Origin: an uncultured Planctomycetaceae bacterium
GTDB taxonomy: Bacteria; Planctomycetota; Planctomycetia; Pirellulales; Pirellulaceae
NCBI GenBank assembly: GCA_903921945.1
Contig: CAIXSC010000114.1
Coordinates: 1-13,661 of the forward strand
Direction of reading: 5' to 3'
DNA: 13,661 nucleotides
Part shown: in pieces, positions 1 to 6,894 of the stretch
Numbering within the stretch: position 1 is the stretch's first letter
How the letters are laid out: every line of letters begins with the position of its first letter
Program-made: the position numbers and the translations under genes
The notes under the pieces: generated by a model
Databases searched by the model: none
Told to the model about the DNA's origin: nothing
The model's input: only the letters and a program-made list of their open reading frames with translations

Positions 1-480
1 ACCCGGCGGCGGAGCGAGCGTCGACGGCTTGAACCGGTCGCTCGGCAGGCCACCGGCGGCGGCTGAACCGCTCGCAGTGCCAGGGCCGCCTACAGCGCCT
101 GGGCCGCTCGCGGTGCCAGGCCCGCCTGGGCCCGTCTTTCGCATCGCGTCCAGGTCGCGCCGGACCTTTTCCGGCGTGTCGACAAAACGAGCGAAGATGC
201 TTTCGTACACCGCGCCCGTCTTCTCGGCCCGCACCAAGTAGTCCTGGGCAAGCTCCAGCTTTCCTTCCTTCATGGCCTGACGCGCTCGCTGCAGCCATTG
301 GTCGGAGTCGCGGCGTTTGACGGCCGCGTCATCGGCTTGGCCGACCACCGCTGCGAGCGTAAGCGTCCTCATGGCCAGGGGCGGCGGTCCCGCCCAGGCG
401 GTTGATGCCAGCAGGGCGCTGCACAGCGTGAAGCACCCCATCCATTGCGTTGCGCTCGGTTTCACGGCGCGGCTCCTCAT
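1..480 (-). CDS. Secreted protein with helical repeat and Gly/Pro linker (partial, N-terminus only)
   Basis: An uninterrupted 160-codon frame reads leftward from an ATG at 480 and leaves the window at base 1, so the C-terminus is missing. Residues 1-30 look like a signal peptide: basic start, hydrophobic stretch around CFTLCSALLAS, cleavage-like AWA before G31, so export is likely. Residues 60-112 form an amphipathic helical hairpin (QWLQRARQAMKEGKLELAQD, then DTPEKVRRDLDAM), like the short TPR-like units I recall at the N-termini of large planctomycete envelope proteins, including some secretin-like ones. Residues 117-144 are a low-complexity Gly/Pro/Ala/Ser linker with a 12-residue unit (GGPGTASG at 119 and 131). 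No clear Shine-Dalgarno precedes the ATG. An in-frame GTG at 525 and an ATG at codon 14 are alternative starts, but the ATG at 480 gives the best signal peptide. Function cannot be assigned from this part. Confidence 0.7.
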   Translation of the reverse strand, partial: MRSRAVKPSATQWMGCFTLCSALLASTAWAGPPPLAMRTLTLAAVVGQADDAAVKRRDSDQWLQRARQAMKEGKLELAQDYLVRAEKTGAVYESIFARFVDTPEKVRRDLDAMRKTGPGGPGTASGPGAVGGPGTASGSAAAGGLPSDRFKPSTLAPPPG

Positions 481-577
481 ACGAGATGCCTGAATACTGG
501 TTGATCGGGCGACATTAGTTCCCACCGAACGGGCTCTCCAATTGCGAACCGGAACAATCGTGCGAGAGAAGAAAAGG

Positions 578-606
578 GGAATACAGATCGGGCCTAGGAG
601 GGTCAA
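578..606 (-). promoter_or_regulatory. Weak candidate promoter for the leftward secreted-protein gene
   Basis: On the minus strand, TTGACC (601-606) and TATTCC (578-583) are separated by 17 bp, about 100 bp upstream of the start at 480. The -35 is good but the -10 matches only its first three bases, so this is a low-confidence call. Confidence 0.22.
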
Positions 607-650
607 GATCAGTTTTCGAACCGATCGTCACTGCGCTGCTGTGTGGCTGC

Positions 651-714
651 GTCACCGCGTCGCCGCGTCACCGCGTGACCGCGTAACCGCGTGACCGCGT
701 GACCGCGTGACCGG
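651..714. repeat. 8-bp tandem repeat, eight copies (consensus GTGACCGC)
   Basis: Eight head-to-tail octamers begin at 651, 659, 667, 675, 683, 691, 699 and 707. The copies read GTCACCGC, GTCGCCGC, GTCACCGC, GTGACCGC, GTAACCGC, GTGACCGC, GTGACCGC, GTGACCGG. Variation is concentrated at bases 3-4. Because GTCAC and GTGAC are reverse complements, the array can also fold, for example GTCAC-CGC-GTGAC at 667-679. It lies between divergent genes, with no coding frame I believe in. Confidence 0.9.
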
Positions 715-895
715 ACAGTTGCCGCCCAGGCGGCCATACGTCCGGAACAGTCTCAACGCGTCGCCAGCCAGTGGCGAATCCCATCAAGGCCAACGAGCCG
801 CGACCCCGAGCCATCGGCGTGAACGGTGGGAGTCTCGCCAGCGAGGATCTTTCCGGTCAGAATGCGTCGTTGCGATTTCCAACTTCGAGGCGCGG

Positions 896-1792
896 ATGCC
901 GTACCTACAATTCGCCTTTGTCTGCCTGGTGTGGAGCGTCAGCTTTCTGCTGATGAAGAAAGCGGCGATCGTGTTTTCGCCGGCTGAAGTGGCTTTCGGC
1001 CGCGTGGTCGGCGGGGCCGCGATCCTTGCCGTGATTTGGCTGGCGCGCGACCGCCAGTGGTCGCTCCGCCGTTCCGACTGGGCCGCGATGGGCATTGTGG
1101 TCGCCGCCGGTTGTGCGTGGCCGTACTACATCCAGCCCTGGATCATCAATCGGCAAGGCAGCGCTTTCATGGCGCTGATGGTCAGCTTCGTGCCACTGCT
1201 GACGATCGCCTTTTCGCTGGCGCTGCTCCGGTCGCGTCCCACGTGGCGCCAGGGCCTGGGAGTGCTCGGCGCGCTCGGTTGCCTCGCCGTGCTCATGCTG
1301 GACGGATTGCAACGCTCGGTGCCGCTCAACCAACTCGCCCTCGCGTTGACCGTGCCGTTGGGCTATGCCGCCGCCAACACGGTCATCCGCAAATGGCTCA
1401 CGCATGTCGCTTCGGTGCTGCTCACGGGTGTTTCCTTTGTTCTGACCGCCGGGGTGCTCGCCCCGTTCGCCTGGACGATGCCTGGCCCGGCCGCCGTCGC
1501 GCCGGCATCCGCCGAGACCCCATGGCGAATCGCGTTCTGGTCGCTGGCGGTGCTCGGCGTGGTCGGCACGGGCGTCGCGACCTACATTTTCAACCATCTG
1601 GTGCGGCGCCACGGTCCGCTGTTCGCCGGCATGACGACCAATGTCGTGCCGCTTGGCGCGGTTGTCTGGGGCTGGATGGATGGCGAGCCGATTTCGCAGT
1701 CCCAAGTCGCCGCCATGCTCGGCATCCTGGTGATGGTATCGCTGGTGCAATACGGCGGCGCCGCCCGTTCGCGTCCAGCGGCTGGCGGTTGA
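896..1792 (+). CDS. EamA/DMT-superfamily permease
   Basis: This 298-residue protein is an integral inner-membrane transporter of the drug/metabolite transporter superfamily, which exports or imports small metabolites; the substrate cannot be told. The hydrophobicity pattern fits about ten membrane helices in two EamA halves. The first half begins at residue 1 with a Trp/Ser-rich helix (LVWSVSFLLMKKA), typical of EamA. The second half starts near 145 (LNQLALALTVPLGYAAANTV) and ends in the last helix around 275-288. The length is normal for the family. I chose the ATG at 896 because GAGG (887-890) lies 5 bp upstream and the protein then starts directly with helix 1. The frame stays open to 707, but that 63-residue extension is Arg/Ser-rich and starts inside the tandem repeat. 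The oxidoreductase follows 83 bp downstream on the same strand, possibly co-transcribed. Confidence 0.85.
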   Translation: MPYLQFAFVCLVWSVSFLLMKKAAIVFSPAEVAFGRVVGGAAILAVIWLARDRQWSLRRSDWAAMGIVVAAGCAWPYYIQPWIINRQGSAFMALMVSFVPLLTIAFSLALLRSRPTWRQGLGVLGALGCLAVLMLDGLQRSVPLNQLALALTVPLGYAAANTVIRKWLTHVASVLLTGVSFVLTAGVLAPFAWTMPGPAAVAPASAETPWRIAFWSLAVLGVVGTGVATYIFNHLVRRHGPLFAGMTTNVVPLGAVVWGWMDGEPISQSQVAAMLGILVMVSLVQYGGAARSRPAAGG

Positions 1793-1875
1793 GCCGTCGC
1801 GGGCGGTCCGGTACACTCGCGGCTCTTCACGTTCCACGTCGCATTCTGGCATGCATTTCCGGAGAAATTCTCTCG

Positions 1876-3072
1876 ATGGCCACCAATGGAGCATTGAATC
1901 GAAAGTTGCGGATGGGGCTTGTGGGCGGCGGCCAGGGGGCCTTCATTGGCCGCGTTCACGCGACGGCCGCGGTGCTGGACAACCGGGCCGCCTTGGTCGC
2001 GGGTGCGTTGTCCTCGAACCCGGAAAAGGCCAAAGCTTCGGCGCCCGATTACGACATTCCGACCGCTCGCGCCTACGGTTCCTACCAGGAATTGATCGAG
2101 CAGGAATCCGCGTTGCCGCCTGATCAGCGGATCGACTTCATCTCGGTCACCACGCCCAACCATACGCACGTGGAAATCGCCCGAGCGGCGGTCCAGGCGG
2201 GCATCAATGTCGTCTGCGACAAGCCGATGGCGTTCGACCTGGCGCAAGCCGAAGAGCTCGCCAATGTGGTGGATCAATCGAATGTCGTCTTCGCGCTCAC
2301 CCACAACTACACGGGCTACCCGTTAGTGCGGCAAGCTCGGGAGATGATCCTCAACGGCGAACTGGGCGAGATCAACGCGATCCGCACCTGCTACATCCAA
2401 GGTTGGTTGCGCACGCGGTTGGAGCTGAGCGAACAGAAGCAGGCGTCGTGGCGGACCGATCCCGCGAAGAGCGGCGCGGCGGGATGCTTCGGCGATATCG
2501 CGACCCATGCGTACAACTTGGCACGCTACATGACCGGCCTGATTCCAGCCGATGTCAGCGCGCACCTGAAGACGTTCGAGTCCGGCCGGGCGCTCGACGA
2601 TTACGGCACGGCCGTGATCCGCTTCGACAACGGCGCCTTGGGAACGGTGACCGCGTCGCAAATCAGCCATGGCCGCGAGAACGATCTGTTCATTGAAATC
2701 GACGGCACCAAGGGCGCGTTGCAGTGGCGGCAGGAAGAGCCGAACGTGATGATCGTTCGCGCTAACGGCCAGCCCCATCGCCTCTATACCCGCGATCCAA
2801 ACGCGCCGTTTATGAACGACTCGGGAAAGGCCGCTTGCCGGCTCCCGAGCGGCCACCCGGAAGCGTTTTTCGAGGCGTTCGCCAATGTCTATCGGTCGGC
2901 CTACGATGCCATGGTGCTCCGCGCCACCGCCCAGCCATTCGAACGCGTGAACACCGTCTACCCCAACGTCCACGACGGCGTCGACGGCATGCATTTCATC
3001 CAGCAATGCGTCGCGTCCAGCGCCCACAATGGTGCATGGCTCCCGCTACGGCACTCCCGCTGCCGACGTTAA
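1876..3072 (+). CDS. Gfo/Idh/MocA-family NAD(P)-dependent oxidoreductase
   Basis: A 398-residue cytoplasmic dehydrogenase of the Gfo/Idh/MocA family, whose members oxidise or reduce sugars, inositols and their derivatives with NAD(P). An N-terminal Rossmann fold starts with GLVGGGQGAFIGRVH (14-28), a variant glycine motif typical of one subgroup. TPNHTH lies at 93-98 and CDKP at 114-117, with the conserved Lys116 in place of the usual EKP lysine. The C-terminal substrate domain carries GDIATHAYNL (206-215), with His211 as the likely catalytic residue. The ending (YPNVHDGVDGMHFIQQC, then a GAWLPL-type close) is typical of full-length members; the last seven residues (RHSRCRR) look like a short run-on. 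The ATG at 1876 has GGAG (1861-1864) 11 bp upstream. The frame is open much further upstream, but that part is antisense-like shadow over the permease. Sugar substrate unknown; rhaB nearby suggests carbohydrate catabolism. Confidence 0.9.
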   Translation: MATNGALNRKLRMGLVGGGQGAFIGRVHATAAVLDNRAALVAGALSSNPEKAKASAPDYDIPTARAYGSYQELIEQESALPPDQRIDFISVTTPNHTHVEIARAAVQAGINVVCDKPMAFDLAQAEELANVVDQSNVVFALTHNYTGYPLVRQAREMILNGELGEINAIRTCYIQGWLRTRLELSEQKQASWRTDPAKSGAAGCFGDIATHAYNLARYMTGLIPADVSAHLKTFESGRALDDYGTAVIRFDNGALGTVTASQISHGRENDLFIEIDGTKGALQWRQEEPNVMIVRANGQPHRLYTRDPNAPFMNDSGKAACRLPSGHPEAFFEAFANVYRSAYDAMVLRATAQPFERVNTVYPNVHDGVDGMHFIQQCVASSAHNGAWLPLRHSRCRR

Positions 3073-3084
3073 GCACGCGATACC

Positions 3085-3113
3085 GTCGCGGGCTTGCGAC
3101 CCAAGCCCGCGAC
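3085..3113 (+). terminator. Strong GC-rich hairpin after the oxidoreductase gene (possible terminator)
   Basis: GTCGCGGGCTTG (3085-3096) and CAAGCCCGCGAC (3102-3113) form a perfect 12-bp stem around a 5-base loop, 12 bp after the stop codon. No T-run follows, so it is not a classical intrinsic terminator. It may act in transcript-end stabilisation, or be a dispersed palindromic repeat. Confidence 0.45.
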
Positions 3114-3165
3114 TCGCGTCTTCCACGGAAACTCGCGTCTTCCGCGGAAACTCGCGGCGTCCGCG
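3112..3165. repeat. 19-bp tandem repeat, two full copies plus a partial third
   Basis: ACTCGCGTCTTCCACGGAA (3112-3130) is followed directly by the same unit with one change (3131-3149), then by a diverged partial copy (3150-3165, ACTCGCGGCGTCCGCG). The first copy overlaps the right arm of the preceding hairpin. No gene function is visible. Confidence 0.75.
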
Positions 3166-3326
3166 ATCCGAGCAGGCGTGAACCATGGGCGGTCGGCGTC
3201 GCTCCTGCCGTCGGCCATCGGAGTGAGCGGCGATACGCGGCAGTCGGAGTTGACGGCCGCGGCCCGCGATGGTGCGGCGGCGATGGCGGGCCAGCGTGCG
3301 CTTTGTCGCGGAACTCAGCGATAGCA
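3166..3326. other. Intergenic stretch without a recognised gene
   Basis: This GC-rich segment lies between the 19-bp repeat and the left inverted repeat of the decayed GxxExxY unit. All frames are Arg/Ala/Gly-rich and show no domain, start context or RNA structure that I can support. Confidence 0.4.
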
Positions 3327-3352
3327 ACCGCGAAGGACACGAACAGCACGAA
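3327..3352 (+). repeat. Left imperfect inverted repeat flanking the GxxExxY pseudogene
   Basis: This 26-bp segment starts ACCGCGAAGGACACGAA. It matches the reverse complement of 3741-3766 at 22 of 26 positions by hand alignment. Internally it has a roughly 9-bp CACGAA periodicity. It ends exactly where the pseudogene's lost start codon lies. Confidence 0.7.
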
Positions 3353-3726
3353 GACCGAATGCGAGGAACTCTCGAATCGCGTGATCGGCGGTGCGATCGA
3401 GGTTCACCGTCACCGCGGGCCGGGACGGCTCGAATCGGCTCATGAACCTTGCCTTGCTCATGATCGGAGCCGCATCCAGATCGCGATTCAACTCCAACCC
3501 ACACTGCCGGCATGATACGAGGACGTACGACTGGATTGTCGCTACCGAATGGACATCCCGAGCGAAAACCGGCGGATGGTGGAATGGAAAAGTGTCGGGG
3601 AAAATCAGGGACAGTCACGAGGCCCCACGGTTGACGAACGTGAAATTGGCTGGGTTGCAGATCGGATGATGGATGAACTTTAACGTGACTAAACTCAAAG
3701 AGGGCCTCCAACGCTTGGTTCTCTGA
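3351..3726 (+). pseudogene. Decayed GxxExxY-family protein (PD-(D/E)XK nuclease-like)
   Basis: Piecing frames together gives a full-length but broken member of the GxxExxY family, about 125 codons, normally a small protein of the PD-(D/E)XK nuclease superfamily with no settled role. The segment from 3351 reads KTECEELSNRVIGGAIEVHR, then GPGRLESAHEPCLAHD. The start codon appears changed from ATG to AAG (3351-3353), and the signature Tyr is His. An in-frame TGA (3513-3515) interrupts it, after which homology resumes as YEDVRLDCRYRMD and MVEWKS, keeping the E-x-K pair. A frameshift near 3590-3615 moves the match one frame over (HEAPRLTNVKLAGLQIG). A second TGA follows at 3667-3669, and the end reads MNFNVTKLKEGLQRLVL before the natural stop at 3724-3726. 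It has at least four inactivating lesions and sits between inverted repeats. Family assignment comes from memory of the consensus, not from a search. Confidence 0.82.
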
Positions 3727-3740
3727 TATCCTCGTGCTCT

Positions 3741-3766
3741 TTCGTGCTCTTGGTGTGCTTCGTGGT
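3741..3766 (-). repeat. Right imperfect inverted repeat flanking the GxxExxY pseudogene
   Basis: Read on the minus strand this 26-bp segment begins ACCACGAAGCACACCAAGAG and pairs with 3327-3352 in inverted orientation. It starts 14 bp beyond the natural stop of the pseudogene. Another GTGCT/CACGA copy at 3731-3740 extends it inward. I saw no clear target-site duplication outside the pair. Confidence 0.68.
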
Positions 3767-3975
3767 ACACAGATTGTCTCGATCCGCGTGTCTGCCATGG
3801 GAACACGCAGCGACCGTGGCGAACAAGACGGTGCCAGGGCGCGGTAGGGATAGCAAGGTGGCGATTGGCTCTGGTTGCCGAGTGGCGCGATCGACGGCCG
3901 CTGCGGCGGTTGCGGTTGCGGCTTCGGTAATGGTTTTGGTTCCAAAGAACGGTGCGCGGCGCGGGAGCGGCGAGA
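3767..3975. other. Leader region of rhaB
   Basis: These 209 bp sit between the right inverted repeat and the rhamnulokinase start. They contain a short run of GCGGTT-like hexamers (about 3902-3940) but no convincing promoter. A GTG at 3952 is in frame with rhaB but has poorer start context than the ATG at 3976. Confidence 0.45.
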
Positions 3976-5469
3976 ATGAACGGAAGAACGTACCTGGCGG
4001 TGGACCTAGGCGCGTCGAGTGGTCGGGTGGTCGCGGGCCAATTCGACGGCCGCAAATTGACGCTGGAGGAAACGCATCGCTTCGAGAACGGCGGTGTGGC
4101 GATCGGCGACCGCCTGTATTGGAATCTGCTGGGACTGTGGTCTGAGGTTCAGGACGGATTGCGAGCGAGTGCTTCTCGGTTTGGCGGCCGCATCGCCAGC
4201 GTGGGTGTGGACACCTGGGGAGTCGATTTTGGGCTGCTCGGCCGCAACGACGAACTGCTGGGCAATCCGTCGACGTACCGCGATCGTCGGACGGCCGGCA
4301 TTTACGACCGTGTGTTTCCGCTGGCCAGCCGCGAGGAGATCTTCGCGGCGACCGGCCTGCAGTTCATGGAATTCAATACGCTGTACCAATTGGCCGCGAT
4401 GAAGTTCGCCAACTCGCCGTTGCTGGAAATGGCGGAATCGTTCCTGATGATTCCCGATTTGTTCCACTGGCTGCTGAGCGGCGAGAAAGTGAACGAGTAC
4501 TCGAACGCCTCCACCACCCAATTCCTCAATCCGGTCACTGGCACTTGGGCTCGGTCGCTGTTCGAACGGCTGGGACTCCCCGAGCGGATTCTTGGACCGA
4601 TCGCCTATCCGGGCGTCAATCTTGGCTTACTGCGGCCCGAGGTGGCGCAGGCCACTGGCTTGGGAAAGGTCAACGTGGTTTTGCCGGGCACGCACGACAC
4701 GGCGAGCGCTGTCATGGCGGTCCCCGCCGCTAGCCGGCCAGGAGCCCAACCCGACTGGTGTTACATCAGCAGCGGTACTTGGTCGTTGATGGGCGTCGAG
4801 TCGCCGCGGCCGGTGATCAACGACCTGTGCCGATCGCTGAATTTCACCAATGAGGGCGGCGTGGGCGGCACGACTCGGCTGCTAAAAAACATCGCTGGCT
4901 TGTGGCTGGTGCAAGAATGCCGCCGTGTGTGGAAGCGGGGCGGAAACGATTTCGATTGGCCCCGGTTGATCGGGATGGCGCAGCAGGCCCCGCCGCTGCG
5001 TTCGCTCATCGCGCCCGATCATCCCAGCTTGGTCGCGCCGGCCGACATGGTTGCTTCGATCCAAGCATTGTGCCAGTCCACTGGCGAACCGGTTCCACAA
5101 TCGCCCGGCGAGGTGATCCGCACGGCGCTCGAAAGCTTGGCGTTCCGCTATCGCGTGGTTTTGGGTTGGCTGGAACAACTTGTCGGCGGCCGGCTTCACA
5201 CGATCCACATTGTGGGTGGAGGCACCCAGAACCGCCTGCTGTGCCAAATGACGGCCGACGCCTGCAACCGCCGCGTGGTCGCTGGCCCGATCGAAGCGAC
5301 CGCTATCGGCAATCTGATGATGCAGGCGGTCGCTAGCGGCGATGTTGGCTCGATCGCCGAGGCTCGGGAAGCGATTCGCGACAGCTTTGCGGTCGAGCAA
5401 TTCGAACCTGAGGATCCGCGTCGCTGGGACGATGCGTTCGCCCGCTTCCAATTGCTCCCGACAGGCTAA
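3976..5469 (+). CDS. rhaB: Rhamnulokinase
   Basis: A 497-residue FGGY-family sugar kinase that phosphorylates L-rhamnulose to L-rhamnulose 1-phosphate in the cytoplasm, the second step of L-rhamnose breakdown. The N-terminal domain opens with DLGASSGRV (10-18), the phosphate-binding loop typical of rhamnulokinases, followed by VDTWGVDFG (78-86). The second domain has GTHDTASAV (238-246), with Asp241 as the likely catalytic base, SSGTWSLMG (265-273) and the adenosine-binding HIVGGGTQN (411-419). All expected motifs are intact and the length is normal. The ATG at 3976 is preceded by GGGAG (3962-3966) about 9 bp upstream; an in-frame GTG at 3952 would add eight residues. No rhaA, rhaD or regulator lies beside it, so it is either an orphan or part of a scattered pathway. 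It converges on the Tad operon. Confidence 0.93.
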   Translation: MNGRTYLAVDLGASSGRVVAGQFDGRKLTLEETHRFENGGVAIGDRLYWNLLGLWSEVQDGLRASASRFGGRIASVGVDTWGVDFGLLGRNDELLGNPSTYRDRRTAGIYDRVFPLASREEIFAATGLQFMEFNTLYQLAAMKFANSPLLEMAESFLMIPDLFHWLLSGEKVNEYSNASTTQFLNPVTGTWARSLFERLGLPERILGPIAYPGVNLGLLRPEVAQATGLGKVNVVLPGTHDTASAVMAVPAASRPGAQPDWCYISSGTWSLMGVESPRPVINDLCRSLNFTNEGGVGGTTRLLKNIAGLWLVQECRRVWKRGGNDFDWPRLIGMAQQAPPLRSLIAPDHPSLVAPADMVASIQALCQSTGEPVPQSPGEVIRTALESLAFRYRVVLGWLEQLVGGRLHTIHIVGGGTQNRLLCQMTADACNRRVVAGPIEATAIGNLMMQAVASGDVGSIAEAREAIRDSFAVEQFEPEDPRRWDDAFARFQLLPTG

Positions 5470-5714
5470 CGCCCTCCCAGGCAACGCTGTGAACCGTTCT
5501 TGTCCCGTTTCGCAACGATAATCGAATTGAGAGCGACCGGGAGTGCAACTTGTGGCCGAGCCAGCGACTTCGGCTTGAGGGCAATGAACGGCGTTACAGC
5601 TCGTTCAGAGTCGGCGGAGCGATCAACGACTGGCACGAATGACACTGCTGAGCCCAGAGTGCTGCCGCTTGCGTTCTATCAATTCGCTTATGAAACAGGC
5701 TCCCAAGAGTAAGG
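5470..5714. other. Convergent intergenic region without a recognised gene
   Basis: This stretch runs from the rhaB stop to the FkbM remnant. Short open frames exist on both strands but none shows a domain or start context. I find no strong terminator hairpin after rhaB. Confidence 0.4.
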
Positions 5715-5914
5715 CTAACTCCCAATCCGAACAGCCACCGCGGCAAACTGGCCTAAAACGGGTTCGCCATCGACGTAGTCGAGACTCTGGAGGTATTTGA
5801 AAACCTCGCAGTCCGACCCGCCGCCGCGATGGCATTCGAACAACAAATCAGGCCGGTTGTGGTTCAAATGCGATCACTTGGCCTTCCTGGCCGACACAAC
5901 TTGACATCCAGTAC
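5715..5914 (-). pseudogene. Probable remnant of an FkbM-family methyltransferase
   Basis: Three short minus-strand pieces in shifting frames resemble successive parts of FkbM-type SAM-dependent methyltransferases. They are VLDV (5903-5914, as in the VLDVGA motif I region), then VGQEGQVIAFEPQP (motif like VGPEGRVIAFEPQP), then a C-terminal piece RPDLLFECHRGGGSDCEVFK with YLQSLDYVDG following. The last piece ends at a TAG (5715-5717). In an intact protein the second and third pieces would lie well over 100 residues apart, so a large internal deletion is implied, with a stop and frameshifts at the junctions. The homology is from memory and the pieces are short, so chance similarity is not excluded. 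Confidence 0.4.
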
Positions 5915-5925
5915 GAGTGGGTTTG

Positions 5926-5976
5926 TGGGAACTCGGGTTTGCGGCTTTCGGGTTCTCGGCTTTTCGGTCTTTCGGG
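5926..5976 (-). repeat. Degenerate CCGAAA-type short tandem repeat after tadC
   Basis: Immediately after the tadC stop, the minus strand reads CCCGAAAGACCGAAAAGCC and continues with GAGAACCCGAAAGCCGCAAA, a loose 7-9-bp periodicity of CCGAAA/CCGCAAA units. I found no stem that would make it a terminator. Confidence 0.5.
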
Positions 5977-6888
5977 TTAACGGTACGGGGCGAGCAGCGT
6001 GTCGATCGTCTGCGCGATTTGGTAGAACGCCGGCCCGATCGAGAAGACGAAGATCGCCGGCAGGAAGCAGACCACGAGTGGAAAGAGCAGCTTGATCGGG
6101 ATCGTCATCGCGAACGCCATCGCGCGTTCGCGGCGCCGCTGCCGCAAGTCCTCGGCTTGGATGCGGAGGATTTCCGCCAAGCCGCTCCCAAGTTGCTCGG
6201 CCTGCGCAATCGCCGAGATAAAAATCCCGAACCATGGCACTTCCACTCGACGCGACAGCCGACGCAGCGCCGCGATCCGCCCTCGGCCCGCCAGCAAGTC
6301 GACCTGGAACGCGCGGAACTCTTGCGCAAGCGCCCGCTCGGGTGGAATGGTGCGCAGCAGTTGTTCCAGCGCCGAGTCATAGCCAAGGCCGGATTGGGCC
6401 AACGTCGCCAGCAGGTCGAGCGCCAGCGGCAAGTCCTGTTCCACCTCGCCGACACGCCGCCGCCGCGCCTGACGCACCACCAAGGTCGGGACGAGTGTCA
6501 GCACAATCGCCGACATCCATGGCGAACCATACGCGATCGGCAGGAACACTTCGCCGACGTTGCCGGGGACCAAACGCAAGATCGCGGCGAATTGCCCGAC
6601 CGCGCCGAGCCCGAACATGAGCGCCGCGAACCCACTGCCCACGGTCAAGCCCGCCGCCGTCGCCGCGATAAACGCGGCTGGCGCCCAGGACCGGCGAAAA
6701 CCGGCCAAATACAGCCAGCGCGACAGCCAGCCCCGTGATTCGTCGGCCGGCAGTTGAAACGGATCGTCCACCGTCGCGAGCAGTCGCGCGCGGACGCGGC
6801 CCCGCCGCCACAGCCAACGCGCCGCCAGCGCCGACGCGACGCAGGCGGCGAGCAGGGCGAATGATGCGAGCGCGGCGACGATACGCAT
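5977..6888 (-). CDS. tadC: Tad pilus platform protein TadC (T2SS F domain)
   Basis: A 303-residue inner-membrane protein, the second of two platform subunits of the Tad (type IVc) pilus machine; with TadB it couples the TadA ATPase to pilin insertion. Membrane helices are visible near 3-24, 70-100, 117-138 and 266-285. A T2SSF/GspF domain covers about 150-285, with the family signature QLGSGLAEILR (232-242) and the characteristic RRRERAMAFAMTIPIKLLFP run before the last helix. The domain layout and length match TadC rather than TadB. The ATG at 6888 starts 6 bp after the tadB stop, with no strong ribosome site, so translational coupling is likely. It is the last gene of the operon, converging with rhaB. 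Confidence 0.9.
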   Translation of the reverse strand: MRIVAALASFALLAACVASALAARWLWRRGRVRARLLATVDDPFQLPADESRGWLSRWLYLAGFRRSWAPAAFIAATAAGLTVGSGFAALMFGLGAVGQFAAILRLVPGNVGEVFLPIAYGSPWMSAIVLTLVPTLVVRQARRRRVGEVEQDLPLALDLLATLAQSGLGYDSALEQLLRTIPPERALAQEFRAFQVDLLAGRGRIAALRRLSRRVEVPWFGIFISAIAQAEQLGSGLAEILRIQAEDLRQRRRERAMAFAMTIPIKLLFPLVVCFLPAIFVFSIGPAFYQIAQTIDTLLAPYR

Positions 6889-6894
6889 ACGATT

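Larger units (their letters stand above)
481..895. other. Divergent intergenic region without a gene
   Basis: This 415-bp gap separates the leftward secreted-protein gene from the rightward permease. It holds the octamer array at 651-714 and a weak leftward promoter candidate. The 715-895 part is open in the permease frame but reads as a Ser/Arg-rich sequence without any domain, so I treat it as leader. I see no RNA gene here. Confidence 0.6.

Noticed and set aside
651..714. CRISPR-like array
   Set aside because: Units are 8 bp and directly adjacent with no spacers, so this is a simple tandem repeat.
707..895. 63-residue N-terminal extension of the permease starting at the ATG-like codon at 707
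   Set aside because: It starts inside the octamer array, reads as low-quality Ser/Arg-rich sequence, and the ATG at 896 has a ribosome site and begins the first membrane helix.
1036..1875. Upstream in-frame extension of the oxidoreductase to 678 residues
   Set aside because: The extension lies over the permease in another frame, is Arg/Ala-rich with no domain, and the Rossmann motif begins just after the ATG at 1876.
905..1894. Minus-strand open frame of 329 codons opposite the permease
   Set aside because: Charged, low-complexity shadow of a clear membrane protein gene.
3744..4145. Plus-strand open frame overlapping the rhaB start
   Set aside because: It overlaps the conserved N-terminus of rhaB in another frame and has no recognisable domain.
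5500..5712. Small plus-strand open frame after rhaB
   Set aside because: No domain, no ribosome site and mixed composition; more likely chance in a gap that holds gene debris.
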